A stretch of DNA of 64,000 nt from Bin87 sp963692995 (GCA_963692995.1 OY843611.1:2356001-2420000), one strand, 5' to 3'; shown: positions 8,694 through 17,403, counted from the stretch's first letter. Made by a program: numbers and translations. Notes: generated by a model not told the origin, from the sequence alone.

Positions 8694-10232
8694 ATGAAGT
8701 ACGACGTAATCATCATCGGCGCGGGCTCGGCCGGCTGCACCATGGCCGCCCGGCTCACCGAAGACCCGGACCGCTCGGTATTGTTGTTGGAAGCCGGGCC
8801 GGACTATCCCGATTTCGAGCTGTACCCCGACGACCTGAAATACGGATACGACCAGACCGCCTCCGCAGTGAACGCGCCGCACAACTGGACCTTCTGGGCG
8901 CAGAACCCCGGCCAGACCAATCCCATGCCGGTGCCGCGCGGCAAGGTAGTGGGCGGCTCTTCCGCTATCAACGGCCAGGTGCTGCTGCGCGGGGTGCCGG
9001 AAGACTACGACGCCTGGGCCGCCCTGGGCAACGATGAATGGAAGTTCACCGATTGCCTGCCGTATTTCCGCAAGATGGAAACGGACATGGACATCTCCGA
9101 CGACTTCCACGGCAACACCGGGCCCATACCGGTGCGTCGCCACCGGCAGGAAGACTGGCTGCCGGCTCAAGTGGCCTTCTGGAACGCTTGCCGCGACGCC
9201 GGCCATCCCCACGACCCGGATATGAACCACCCGGAGTCCGGTGGCGTCGGGCCCGTTCCCATGAACAACCCCAATGGCGTCCGGATGAGCACTTCCATAA
9301 CCTATCTGCGGGAGGCGCGCCACCGACTTAACCTCACCATCCGCCCCAACGTCTCCTGCCGTCGGATCCGGTTTGAGGGGAAAAAGGCGGTGGGCGTCGA
9401 GGTGGAGAGCGGCGGTGAAGTGTTCACCGTGACGGGCGAAGACATCATCCTCAGTTCCGGCGCGATTGCATCGCCGCAGCTGCTGCTCTTGTCGGGCGTG
9501 GGCCCCGCTGACCACCTGCGGGAAATGGGCATACCGGTGGTTCACGAGTTGCCCGGCGTGGGCCGGAACCTGCGCGACCATCCCAACATCCGTGTTCCGG
9601 TGAAGGTCAAGGACGACTTTCCGCTGGACCCGTCGGCCCCGCGCACTCAGGTCTGCCTGCGCTACACGGCATCCGGCAGCCACCTGCGCAACGACATCCA
9701 GATCATGCAGTCTTCCTTCTCGTCGCCCATTGCCGGCGACCCGCTGGACGCCGAGGGCATCCGTTTCACCTGCATTCTGGAGTTGGCGGTGGGCTCCGGC
9801 CGTTTGCAGCTGGCCAGCGTCGATCCCCACGAACAGCCGGCGTTGAACTATAATTACTTCCAGGAGGAGTTCGACCTTTCGCGGATGCGCGAAGCGGTGC
9901 GACTGTGCGTCAACTTGCTGGACAGCGAACATTATCGGAATGTTGCCGACGGATTGTTGGACCCCTTGCCGGCGGATCTGGAGAGTGACCAGGCGTTGAA
10001 TGAGTGGATCCGGCGCACGGTGAGCACTTCGCAACACATCTCCGGCACCTGCAAAATTGGCAATGCCGACGACCCCATGGCCGTGGTGGACCAGCATTGC
10101 CGGGTTCACGGGCTGGAAAATCTGCACGTGGCCGATGCCTCGGTGATGCCCGACTGCATTCGCGCCAACACTAACTGCACTACCATAATGATTGCCGAGC
10201 GCAAGTCCGACTGGTTCCGCGCCGGCGAATAA
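8694..10232 (+). CDS. GMC family oxidoreductase (choline dehydrogenase-like)
   Basis: A 512-residue FAD-dependent alcohol oxidoreductase. The Rossmann motif GAGSAG is at residues 9-14. GMC signature 1 is GKVVGGSSAINGQVLLRG, signature 2 is SSGAIASPQLLLLSG, and the C-terminal catalytic region has STSQHISGTCKIG and ANTNCTTIMIAE. It oxidises an alcohol to an aldehyde; the substrate is not identifiable, and mycofactocin-linked members also belong to the family. AGGAGG (around 8679-8684) precedes the ATG. The selenoprotein candidate begins 28 nt after the stop on the same strand, suggesting cotranscription. Confidence 0.92.
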   Translation: MKYDVIIIGAGSAGCTMAARLTEDPDRSVLLLEAGPDYPDFELYPDDLKYGYDQTASAVNAPHNWTFWAQNPGQTNPMPVPRGKVVGGSSAINGQVLLRGVPEDYDAWAALGNDEWKFTDCLPYFRKMETDMDISDDFHGNTGPIPVRRHRQEDWLPAQVAFWNACRDAGHPHDPDMNHPESGGVGPVPMNNPNGVRMSTSITYLREARHRLNLTIRPNVSCRRIRFEGKKAVGVEVESGGEVFTVTGEDIILSSGAIASPQLLLLSGVGPADHLREMGIPVVHELPGVGRNLRDHPNIRVPVKVKDDFPLDPSAPRTQVCLRYTASGSHLRNDIQIMQSSFSSPIAGDPLDAEGIRFTCILELAVGSGRLQLASVDPHEQPALNYNYFQEEFDLSRMREAVRLCVNLLDSEHYRNVADGLLDPLPADLESDQALNEWIRRTVSTSQHISGTCKIGNADDPMAVVDQHCRVHGLENLHVADASVMPDCIRANTNCTTIMIAERKSDWFRAGE

Positions 10233-10260
10233 ATGCCACAGGAAGCCGAGGTTACCGACC

Positions 10261-11040
10261 ATGACAACCACGACAAGAGAAGTACACGTCTATACCAACC
10301 CTGGTTGATTTAGCTGCCGGACGCTGGAGGAGTTCCTGGCGTCCAACGGTGTTCAGTATGAGCACCACGACTTGCTGACCGACGCAGCGGCCCGGGAAGA
10401 CCTCAAGGCCCGCGGCGTCCTGTCCGCCCCGGTAACCATCATCGATGGAACCGAGGTCATCATCGGGTACTATCCCAAGAAGCTCATCCCGGCGCTGGGA
10501 TTGGTCGATGCCCCCATCGACCTCTCGGGCCGCGCCGCGTGGCTGGCCGACAAATACCGCCGCATCCTGGGCGCCGCGGCCCGCGCCACCTGCGAGCTGA
10601 GCGCTGAACAGTTGGCTCAGCCGGTGCAATGGCGTCCTGAGCTCCTTCGGGATACGCTGGTGCATATCGTTTCGTTCCCGGAACTGGCTTATACCAGTCG
10701 CCACCGCGGGTCCATGAGCGCCGCGGACATGAAGGCGTGCAAGGAGAGCCTGGCGCACCTGCAAAAGCCGGATGACATCGCGGCTTATGCCGAAAAGGTG
10801 GCGGACGGCGTTGCGGACTTCCTGAACAGTGCGGACAACGAAGGTTTCGACCGGGTAGTGCCGGCTCACTATGGCGGAGAAGTCACGGTCCTGGAGTTGT
10901 TGAACATCATACTGAGCCACAGCACACATCATCTCAAGCAGGTGTATTGGTTCATGGATGAACACTTGGGGCAGCCATGCCGGAACCATGCTACAGAAGA
11001 GGATATGGAAGGCATCTTCACGCCAGCCCAGTTGATTTAG
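10261..11040 (+). CDS. Candidate selenoprotein: glutaredoxin-like domain fused to DinB-like domain
   Basis: Read from ATG 10261 with TGA (10306-10308) as selenocysteine, this encodes 259 residues. Residues 1-85 are glutaredoxin-like: VHVYTNPG, then U16-F17-S18-C19, TLEEFL, and SAPVTIIDGTEVIIGYYP with the cis-proline typical of Grx/NrdH. The TGA sits exactly where the first redox Cys belongs. Residues from about 90 form a DinB/YfiT-like four-helix domain with a possible metal triad H135, H220 and H224 (SHSTHHLKQ), a family that includes thiol S-transferases. A hairpin, GGACGC (10319-10324) with GCGTCC (10339-10344) and a G-containing loop, lies 10-36 nt after the TGA as in bacterial SECIS elements. 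Without readthrough only a 15-residue peptide would be made. A point mutation in a Cys codon is the alternative. The gene follows the GMC oxidoreductase. Confidence 0.75.
10309..10347 (+). promoter_or_regulatory. Candidate bacterial SECIS hairpin
   Basis: Directly after the TGA, a perfect 6-bp stem (10319-10324 with 10339-10344) is capped by a shorter inner stem, AGG/CCT around AGTT or GGA/TCC around GGAGT. The loop with G residues lies about 20 nt from the TGA, the spacing expected for SelB-dependent recoding. Confidence 0.6.
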
Positions 11041-11061
11041 GGGCGCGGTGAGGAGGGAATC

Positions 11062-12033
11062 ATGGCCGAGCCGCTGATTGCGCTGGACGAAACTCCGCAG
11101 GCCAGGGTGCTTATTGCCGGCTGGCGGCGGCAGTGGTCGGACGGCGGCAACATATCCAGTGGAATGCCACGCTGGCTCATCGATAAACTGTCGGCGCGGC
11201 GCATCGGCCGCATGACCGACGAAATCTCACGGATGTGCTTCCCCTTCCAGGTGGCGGGCACCCATGATATGTACCGGCCCCGCGCCGCCTTTGATGACGG
11301 TCTGCCCAGCCGACCCCTGCAATGGGATAACGGATTCTGGGACGCTGGCGATGGCGTAGTGATTTTCCTGGGTGTGGAACCCTGGTATCGCATTGACCTG
11401 TATAGCGACGCCTTCTTCCAGGCGTCGGCGGCCTTGGGCAACCCGCAAATCGCGGCAGTTGAGGGTTACAACGGCCCGGCGCCACCGGAGCTGGAGCGGC
11501 GCGTGTCGTGCGTGTACAGCAAGGCCGCAATGGCCGAGGTCCTGAAACGGCACGGGATGCTCTTCTCAAGCTACGGTTCGCAGCAGCGCCAGGGGCCGAC
11601 GGTGGGGATGGCGTTGGTGAGCATCGCTCACTACCAGCATCCCGACGTGGAGATGGTGCGGGTCGGCGCCATGGCCCCGATGTTCCCGTTCAGCGGCAGA
11701 AGCGGCGGACAGCTGGGGATCACCACCGACCATCGGGCGTTTTATGACATCATGCGCCGGCTGCGGGCGTTATATTCCCTGGATATCGACCTGTCCGATC
11801 TGCGGCCCCGCTACGAGGAGGAAGCCAACCGGCTCCTGGAATCCCTGGACCGGGTGGCTCAACGCAATGAGGAAGCCCGGCGTTACATCGACCGGGTGCG
11901 TAACGACTACCAATTCCAGCCCTTCGAGGAACCGGTTGAACTCGACCCGACTATCGAAGGCGCCCTGGCCGACATCCTGGGACAGTTCAACCTGCCGGAC
12001 GACGACAATGACGGCTTGGCCGGGGCGCGCTGA
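11062..12033 (+). CDS. PAC2 family protein
   Basis: A 323-residue member of the PAC2 (proteasome-assembly-chaperone-2-like) family. Recognisable stretches are LIAGWRRQWSDGGNISSGMPRWL near the N-terminus (family pattern read in parts), YSDAFFQASAALG, VEGYNGPAPP and the ALVSIAHYQHPDVEM core. The C-terminal 90 residues are acidic and helical. Bacterial members are often near ATP-grasp or proteasome genes in actinobacteria; none is present here, so the role is unknown. AGGAGGG at 11051-11057 sets the start at 11062, 21 nt after the selenoprotein stop, so it is likely in the same operon. Confidence 0.75.
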   Translation: MAEPLIALDETPQARVLIAGWRRQWSDGGNISSGMPRWLIDKLSARRIGRMTDEISRMCFPFQVAGTHDMYRPRAAFDDGLPSRPLQWDNGFWDAGDGVVIFLGVEPWYRIDLYSDAFFQASAALGNPQIAAVEGYNGPAPPELERRVSCVYSKAAMAEVLKRHGMLFSSYGSQQRQGPTVGMALVSIAHYQHPDVEMVRVGAMAPMFPFSGRSGGQLGITTDHRAFYDIMRRLRALYSLDIDLSDLRPRYEEEANRLLESLDRVAQRNEEARRYIDRVRNDYQFQPFEEPVELDPTIEGALADILGQFNLPDDDNDGLAGAR

Positions 12034-12064
12034 CTCGGCTGCCCCGAGCTATCTGGATACCAGC

Positions 12065-12090
12065 AGGGGCGGGTTCTCAAACCCGCCCCT
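12065..12090. terminator. Hairpin between convergent genes (terminator / repeat)
   Basis: Arms AGGGGCGGGTT (12065-12075) and its exact complement (12080-12090) enclose CTCA; five T follow at 12096-12100. It could end transcription of the GMC-PAC2 operon. The arms belong to the GTAGGGGCG palindrome family. Confidence 0.65.
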
Positions 12091-12117
12091 ACGGCTTTTT
12101 GCCGGAGTTTTCGGAGC

Positions 12118-12567
12118 CTAGTCGAGAACCAGCACAGTGTTCTCTCGTCCCTCGCGACGCATTTCGGCAAGCCCTTCCTCAGCGGTATCGAACTTGTCGT
12201 AGTAGAACTCGATGCCGTTGCCGTCCGGATCCTCGAAATAGACGCTGCCGGTCATACCGTGATCGGTGGTGCGATCCACCTTGACGTCGTGTTCCAGCAG
12301 GGTGTGATAGAGGTCCCGCAGGGAATCGTGGTCCTCGACTTGGACGGCGAAGTGGTTCAGGCCGATGTGGCCCCGACCCACCGTCGGGGAGTCCTCTGAA
12401 GCCTGGAACAAGGCCAGGTCGTGGTGGATCTCGCCGCAGGTCAGGAAGGTTGCGGTAGGACGCGAGACGGCGATCTCGAAACCGAGGATCTCAGTGTAAA
12501 ATTTGGTAGAAGCCGCAACGTCGGAAACGTTGATGACGAGGTGGCCGACTTGCCTGGGTTTGACCAT
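12118..12567 (-). CDS. VOC family protein (catechol 2,3-dioxygenase-like)
   Basis: A 149-residue vicinal-oxygen-chelate fold protein made of two beta-alpha-beta-beta-beta modules. Candidate metal ligands are the His of VGHLVINV, the His of GLNHFAVQV and the Glu of GIEFYYD; SVYFEDPDGNGIEF is the classical closing motif. Likely activities are ring-cleavage dioxygenation, or glyoxalase-type or other chemistry on a small organic; the sequence does not decide. AAGGAG lies 8 nt before the ATG on the minus strand. It stands alone, convergent with PAC2. Confidence 0.85.
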   Translation of the reverse strand: MVKPRQVGHLVINVSDVAASTKFYTEILGFEIAVSRPTATFLTCGEIHHDLALFQASEDSPTVGRGHIGLNHFAVQVEDHDSLRDLYHTLLEHDVKVDRTTDHGMTGSVYFEDPDGNGIEFYYDKFDTAEEGLAEMRREGRENTVLVLD

Positions 12568-12683
12568 TTCAGTGCTCCTTGTCTAATGAAGATGGGCGTC
12601 TGTTGGCGGGTAATATACGATAGTCGGCGTCTATGGGCAAGAGCGCGGGAGTTGCGCGGATCTAATCGGCGGTGGCTTCACGG

Positions 12684-13919
12684 TCAAATCTCGTTCATCC
12701 GCCGCACCATGGGCCGGTACATCCAGCCGGCCGCTGAGATGGCCAGCAGAACCGCCGCTCCGCCGGTGATGGCTACCGACCAACCGTAGATCTGGGCGAG
12801 CCAAGTGAGTGGCCATGCGCCCAGGAAATGGAAAACCGGCGCCAACTGCATCATCGCCATCATTCGCCCGCGCATATCGGAAGTGGTGGTCAGCTGCATC
12901 AGTGAGCTGGATACCGGCCAAAAACCGCCGATGCTGGTGGAGCCGACCAGCGCCACCAGGGCGCACGCCGCCCAGAACCACTGGGCCCAGCCCATGGCGA
13001 TAAGCGCGAGGCTGCAAATGATGAGCTGAAGGTACATTAGCAGCCCCTTGTTCTTGGTGTGGCCCCAGCTGGCTACAACCATTGATCCCATAAAGGCTCC
13101 GGCGCCCCGGAACACCATGAAGACGCCGGTCTGGAACTCGTTGATCCGGAGGAATTCGGTCGTGAAAGCGGGAACCACCTGCATATAGGCCATGCCAAAA
13201 AAGCCGAATGTGGCAGACAAAAAGATCAGCATAGCGGCCAGGGGCGTGCGTATCGCGTGGGTAAGCCCGCCGACAAAATCGCTGATGGGCGATGAACCGC
13301 GGCGCGTGGTGACGGTCGGACGGGACATCATGAACAGGAACACGATACCCAGCAGATAACTGACGCCGTTGATCATGATGCCGGCCCAGGTGTCGATGTA
13401 TTGGATCGCCCAGCCCCCCACCAGCGGGCCTGTCATGTTGCCGATCTGGCCAATCGATGTGTGCAGGGCCACCGCGTTCATCATCTCTTCCCGGGGCACC
13501 AGGTCGGCGGCCAGCGCGAACCGGGCCGGCATCTGCACCGCCATCAATCCTCCCAGGATGAAAACGACGGTGTACACGTGCCACATCTGGGCCTGCCCGG
13601 TCAATGCCAGAACAGCGAGGCCGATGGTGATGACCGAGTTGCCCAGCACACAGCAGATCAGGAAGAACTTGCGGTCCACCCGGTCGGCGACGACTCCGCC
13701 GACAAATGTGAAGAACAGGTTGGAAACGCCAAATAAACTGACGGCAAGGCCCAGCGATGTCTTCTCGCCGGTAAGGTCCAGGATCAGGAATCCGATGCCC
13801 AGAAACTGGATGCCCTGCCCGAAGGACTGAACCCCGATGTTCAGGAAGAACAGCCGGAAGTCCCGGTGCCGCAAAGCGGAGAAAGCGCGAAGCCGACGGG
13901 CGGTGGCTGCGTCGGCCAT
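12684..13919 (-). CDS. MFS transporter
   Basis: A 411-residue major-facilitator protein with about 12 membrane helices. The loop 2-3 motif is GGVVADRVDRK and the first half begins with the FRLFFLNIGVQSFGQG helix typical of the EntS/MFS_3 exporter branch. An efflux role is plausible, the substrate unknown. It starts 15 nt after the HAD hydrolase gene with no clear SD of its own, so translational coupling within the small protein-HAD-MFS operon is likely. Confidence 0.9.
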   Translation of the reverse strand: MADAATARRLRAFSALRHRDFRLFFLNIGVQSFGQGIQFLGIGFLILDLTGEKTSLGLAVSLFGVSNLFFTFVGGVVADRVDRKFFLICCVLGNSVITIGLAVLALTGQAQMWHVYTVVFILGGLMAVQMPARFALAADLVPREEMMNAVALHTSIGQIGNMTGPLVGGWAIQYIDTWAGIMINGVSYLLGIVFLFMMSRPTVTTRRGSSPISDFVGGLTHAIRTPLAAMLIFLSATFGFFGMAYMQVVPAFTTEFLRINEFQTGVFMVFRGAGAFMGSMVVASWGHTKNKGLLMYLQLIICSLALIAMGWAQWFWAACALVALVGSTSIGGFWPVSSSLMQLTTTSDMRGRMMAMMQLAPVFHFLGAWPLTWLAQIYGWSVAITGGAAVLLAISAAGWMYRPMVRRMNEI

Positions 13920-13934
13920 GGGTCGGTTGGCGTC

Positions 13935-14663
13935 CTAAACGTTCTGGGCCGGAGACGACAGCAGGCGGTCGGCCAACTGGTTGAAATCCGCCACCTCAAA
14001 ATCGGGCAGGTATGGCGATTCCTCGTTGGGCAGGTCGTAACGGTTCACGTAAGCGGCCCGAAAACCGCAAGCCCGCGCCCCGGTGATGTCGAAAGAGTGC
14101 GCCGCCACCATCATAATCTCGGCGGGCGCTTTGCCCAGAATCCGCGCAGCGGTACGATACACGGCGGGATGGGGCTTGAATACCCCCGCTTGCTCCACCG
14201 AAATTACGTGATCGAATGGGATGCCGATGTTGTTTGCCGCCAGTCGCTCCAGGTACTCTTGCTCACCGTTGGACAGAGCAACGAGACGGAACCGTCCGCT
14301 GTCGGACAGGCGACGCAGGCCCGCTACGGCATCGTCGTAGGGACGCAAATGGTCGTACACTTCCATAAAGTCTGCCACGTCGTCGTATTCAAAAGCGACG
14401 TTGTTCAGACGGAGGCAGTAGATGAAGGATCGCCGGCAGGTTTCCCGGTACCCGCTATGGCCCAGCATGAACAGGTTGTCCTGATACTGCTCGATACGCT
14501 GGCGCCCACGCCAATCGGCCCAAAAATCGTCCCCCGTCACCGTTGAGCCGCGCTCGGCGAGAAACCGGCCCGCCGGCCCGGACAAGCTGCCTCCCAGGTC
14601 CAGCACCGTGCCGAAGATGTCAAAGGCCAGGGTATTGACCTGGGCGATGGGGTTGGTGGTCAT
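13935..14663 (-). CDS. HAD-type (S)-2-haloacid dehalogenase family hydrolase
   Basis: A 242-residue haloacid-dehalogenase superfamily enzyme. Motif I is LAFDIFGTVLD with the nucleophile Asp, motif II is ALSNGEQEYL, and the Lys of motif III is in VFKPHPAVYRTA. The following AAHSFDITGARACGFRAAYVNR resembles haloacid dehalogenase type II rather than phosphatases, so release of halide from a 2-haloacid is a reasonable guess. The ATG at 14663 was chosen because it follows the small protein gene by 16 nt; an earlier Met in the frame would lie inside that gene. It is cotranscribed with the MFS gene. Confidence 0.85.
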   Translation of the reverse strand: MTTNPIAQVNTLAFDIFGTVLDLGGSLSGPAGRFLAERGSTVTGDDFWADWRGRQRIEQYQDNLFMLGHSGYRETCRRSFIYCLRLNNVAFEYDDVADFMEVYDHLRPYDDAVAGLRRLSDSGRFRLVALSNGEQEYLERLAANNIGIPFDHVISVEQAGVFKPHPAVYRTAARILGKAPAEIMMVAAHSFDITGARACGFRAAYVNRYDLPNEESPYLPDFEVADFNQLADRLLSSPAQNV

Positions 14664-14679
14664 AGAGCGGCGCTCCGGG

Positions 14680-14922
14680 TCATTCCACGGGTTTGATGTT
14701 GGCGATGTTAGTGTCGTCCACATTGATCTGGCGTTTCACGCTGTCGAAATAGACGATCAGCCACGTAGCCGGGCCGATGGTCCGCTTTTCGCGGACTTCG
14801 CCCACGTCACCGGCGGAGATGCTGCGGACGGAAGAACCCACCGGCGAAGCCATGACTTCGCGGACTTCAAAATCGGCGGTTGCCTCCACTTTCATCCCTT
14901 TTTCATACAGGTCAAAGCTCAT
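14680..14922 (-). CDS. Small conserved-looking protein, unknown function
   Basis: Eighty residues, likely an all-beta fold (alternating hydrophobic strands such as TWLIVYFDSVKRQINV). A near-perfect AAGGAGGT at 14931-14938, 8 nt before ATG, shows that it is a real gene. There is no membrane segment, signal or cysteine motif. It is first in an operon with a HAD hydrolase and an MFS transporter. The pattern ISAGDVGEVREK.. WLIVYFD suggests a KOW/SH3-like binding module, but I do not recognise the family. Confidence 0.75.
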   Translation of the reverse strand: MSFDLYEKGMKVEATADFEVREVMASPVGSSVRSISAGDVGEVREKRTIGPATWLIVYFDSVKRQINVDDTNIANIKPVE

Positions 14923-15165
14923 CTGCGGTTACCTCCTTGCGGCGTAGCGATGCGCCGATGAGGCCGGTCGCCACGAACCCAGGAACTAGGCTGGTTCCGC
15001 AGTGTACGGGCCGGCGGTGGCAGTGTCAACGAAGGATGCCGCGGGGGGATGCGCCGACCGTCCCGCAGCCCCGACGCCGCAACCCGGCTAGACGACATAA
15101 GCGGCACAGGGTATGATTGCATCGGCATTACTACGTGCAAACAACCCCGGAGGTAAGTGATACCC

Positions 15166-15525
15166 ATGAAAGTCGTGAAAATGTCGGCAGTGGAAAGAAC
15201 CGAAGGAACCGCGCCCCTGTTCACCGGGCCCGTGGGCCGGCAGGCCATCCTGGATCCCGACGACAGCAACAACTTCAACTTCGGCATCGTTCACTTCGGC
15301 GCTGGCGTCCGCAACAAGTTCCACACCCACAGCGGCGATCAGATCCTAATCGTCACCGAGGGCGCCGGTATCGTCGCCACCCGCGATGAGGAAGTGGTGG
15401 TCGCGGAAGGCGACGTCGCCATCATTCCCGCTGGCGAAGACCACTGGCACGGTTCCCGCGAAACCGCGATGTCCCACATCACCATCACGGTCAAGGGCAG
15501 CCAGACGCAGCAGAACGAAGACTAG
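15166..15525 (+). CDS. Cupin domain protein
   Basis: A 119-residue single-domain cupin. Cupin motif 1 is HFGAGVRNKFHTHSGDQILIV with the HxH pair, and motif 2 is PAGEDHWHGS. Such proteins bind a metal and act as small dioxygenases, isomerases or sensors; no substrate can be assigned. GGAGGT at 15149-15154 serves the ATG at 15166 better than the GTG at 15157. The stop is followed after 3 nt by the end of a MITE-like element. Confidence 0.85.
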   Translation: MKVVKMSAVERTEGTAPLFTGPVGRQAILDPDDSNNFNFGIVHFGAGVRNKFHTHSGDQILIVTEGAGIVATRDEEVVVAEGDVAIIPAGEDHWHGSRETAMSHITITVKGSQTQQNED

Positions 15526-15528
15526 GAC

Positions 15529-15781
15529 GTGTCGTCAAATTGAGTAGCCAGGCGTCCAACCGCGCCATTTCCGTAATCCCACCCCATATCCGTCCAACTA
15601 CTCAATTTCCATCATGCCCGCTCAATTTCCGTCCAAGCGCTCAATTTCCGTCATTCCCGCCCCATTTCCGTCATTCCCGCGAAAGCGGGAATCCAGAATC
15701 GCCCGCCATTGCAAAACGATTTGGTTATGGAAGTGCGCGGGTTCCTGCTTTCGCAAAAATGACAGGAGAATTTGACGACAC
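15529..15781. mobile_element. MITE-like element with 13-bp terminal inverted repeats
   Basis: GTGTCGTCAAATT (15529-15541) and its exact complement (15769-15781) bound 253 bp of non-coding DNA. Inside are imperfect copies of TCAATTTCCGTCATTCCCGC in tandem, then a REP-like palindrome (CATTCCCGCGAAAGCGGGAATCCAG in two parts) and ACGATTTGGTTATGG. Partial copies occur at 36407-36600 and 31165-31212. Confidence 0.7.
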
Positions 15782-15810
15782 TTCTTAACCCCAGCCGAAT
15801 TCCCTCGGCC

Positions 15811-15856
15811 ACAAAAACAGCAGGGGCGACCGGTCGGTTGCCCCTGCTGTTTTTGT
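15811..15856. terminator. Strong bidirectional terminator
   Basis: A perfect 17-bp stem (15811-15827 with 15840-15856) has an A-run at its 5' foot and a T-run at its 3' foot, so it can stop transcription both from the cupin side and from the zinc operon, which ends at 15868. The loop contains GACCGGTC. Confidence 0.9.
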
Positions 15857-15867
15857 TTCATCCGGGA

Positions 15868-17403
15868 TCAGTGATTCCGGTGGCCGTGATCGTTACGGCG
15901 CCCATGCTCGCCGCGCCCCTGATTATCGTGGTGTCCATGTTCACCGTGGCCGTGGTCATCATGGTGGCCGTGATCATCGTGGCCGTGCCCGCCATGGCCG
16001 TGATCATCGTGGCCGCGATCATCGTGGTCGTCAAGGGACGCCAGTTGCGGCAGACGCACCACTGCCAGGATGACTGCCGCTGCCAGGTACAGCGCCGCAG
16101 TGTAGTAGAAGACGTAGTCAAAGTTGATTTCGTACAGCCAGCCGGCGATGAGTGGCGACGCGGCAGCCAGTATGAACCGGGAGGTTGAAAGCAGTCCCAT
16201 AGTGGTCGCGGCTGTCCCCTCGCGAACAATGTCCATGGCGGCGGCGGTCAGGATGGGCTGATCGCTGAACAGGAACAATCCCAGGGCAGCGAGCAGTACG
16301 ATAATCGCCACCCGGTCTTCCGGGCCGTTGACGAGGGGCGCCATCAGGAAGGTTACGATAGCCAGGAAAAGCATTCCCGGAATCAGGACTATCTTCCGTC
16401 CGAACCGGTCGGACAAGTAGCCCATGATGGGACTGGCCAGGATCCCCACCAGCACCAGCAATCCGATGAGCGAGCCGCGGATGAAGAGGTTTTCAAAACT
16501 GCGGTGTTCGGTGACGGTAAAGCCCAGTTCGTCAACCAGGTACTGGGGCAACACCACCAAGAACCCCAGGTAGGCCATGCCCCGCAGTCCGGCCACCACC
16601 GTAATCCCCCAGACCCGAGGATTGCGCACCAGCAATTTGGTTTCGTTAATCTGCATACGCATGGTGCTGACGGCCTGTTCTTCCACCGCCGCTTGCGCCC
16701 GCTGTCCAATGTCGCGGAACGCCCAGAACACCAGGAACGCCAGAAAGATGGGCACGACCGCATAGATGGTAATGATTGCCTGCCAAGCCAGGACGGCCAG
16801 CAGAGCGCCGGTAAGCACCGGCCCCAGCACGTCCCCGATGTTGCCGCCCACGCCGTGGAAGGACAGCACGGCTCCGCGTCGGTGGGTGAAATGGGACGAC
16901 AGGGCCGCCATGGCCGGCAGATGCCACACCGACGCCGCGATGGCGACTACGGACATGCCTATTATCAGCAGGGCATAGCCCAGGGGATTGAACGGCGCGG
17001 CGGCTCCCGCCGCGACAGCCGACGGTGGCGGCGCTACCCAGGCGCTGCCCGGCACCTGCCACCCGGCAGCCGCCATCAGCAGCCAGCCCACCCCGAACAG
17101 CGCCATGCACACCGCCATGACCCAACCCCAATAGCGCCGCAGAACATCAGTCAGCACGCCGCCGGGGAGGGCTACCACCCCGGAGGCGATTTCGCGGGCG
17201 GATTGAATGCTGTTCACGGCAATCACGCTCCCGCCCAGGAGCAAGTCGCGAACTTCGGGCAGCACTACAATGAAGCTTTGGGCAATGGAGTGAAAAACGC
17301 CGTGCCCGCTGGAAAGCCCGCCTACGATAAAGGCGGCCCCCCTTCGGAATCCGGTTCGGCCCTCGACTACCGAGGGCGCTGCGTGATGGTGTGCATGCGC
17401 CAT
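15868..17403 (-). CDS. MFS transporter with His/Asp-rich C-terminal tail (probable metal transport)
   Basis: A 511-residue MFS permease with about 12 helices and motif YLSDRFGRK between helices. The last ~50 residues are a low-complexity tail of repeated HDDHG/HGEHG units, and the N-terminus starts MAHAHHHAA. Histidine-rich ends are typical of zinc, nickel or cobalt transporters. It is the last gene of the zur-znuA-znuC-znuB run, 32 nt after znuB, with AGGAGGA before the ATG at 17403, so a metal exporter or importer controlled by Zur is the natural reading. MFS proteins are not the usual partner of ZnuABC, which makes this arrangement unusual. Zinc specificity is inferred from context only. 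Confidence 0.85.
   Translation of the reverse strand: MAHAHHHAAPSVVEGRTGFRRGAAFIVGGLSSGHGVFHSIAQSFIVVLPEVRDLLLGGSVIAVNSIQSAREIASGVVALPGGVLTDVLRRYWGWVMAVCMALFGVGWLLMAAAGWQVPGSAWVAPPPSAVAAGAAAPFNPLGYALLIIGMSVVAIAASVWHLPAMAALSSHFTHRRGAVLSFHGVGGNIGDVLGPVLTGALLAVLAWQAIITIYAVVPIFLAFLVFWAFRDIGQRAQAAVEEQAVSTMRMQINETKLLVRNPRVWGITVVAGLRGMAYLGFLVVLPQYLVDELGFTVTEHRSFENLFIRGSLIGLLVLVGILASPIMGYLSDRFGRKIVLIPGMLFLAIVTFLMAPLVNGPEDRVAIIVLLAALGLFLFSDQPILTAAAMDIVREGTAATTMGLLSTSRFILAAASPLIAGWLYEINFDYVFYYTAALYLAAAVILAVVRLPQLASLDDHDDRGHDDHGHGGHGHDDHGHHDDHGHGEHGHHDNQGRGEHGRRNDHGHRNH

Noticed and set aside
8535..10271. Long open frame opposite the GMC gene (minus strand)
   Set aside because: A shadow caused by GC-rich codon bias; no SD or family motif, and the plus-strand gene has all GMC signatures.
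10261..10311. Plain pseudogene created by a stop mutation
   Set aside because: Kept as the alternative, but the TGA lies exactly on the redox position, the rest of the frame is intact and a SECIS-like hairpin follows.
10372..11040. Shorter gene starting at TTG 10372 (DinB domain only)
   Set aside because: The frame continues upstream through the TGA with a clear Grx domain; no SD at the TTG.
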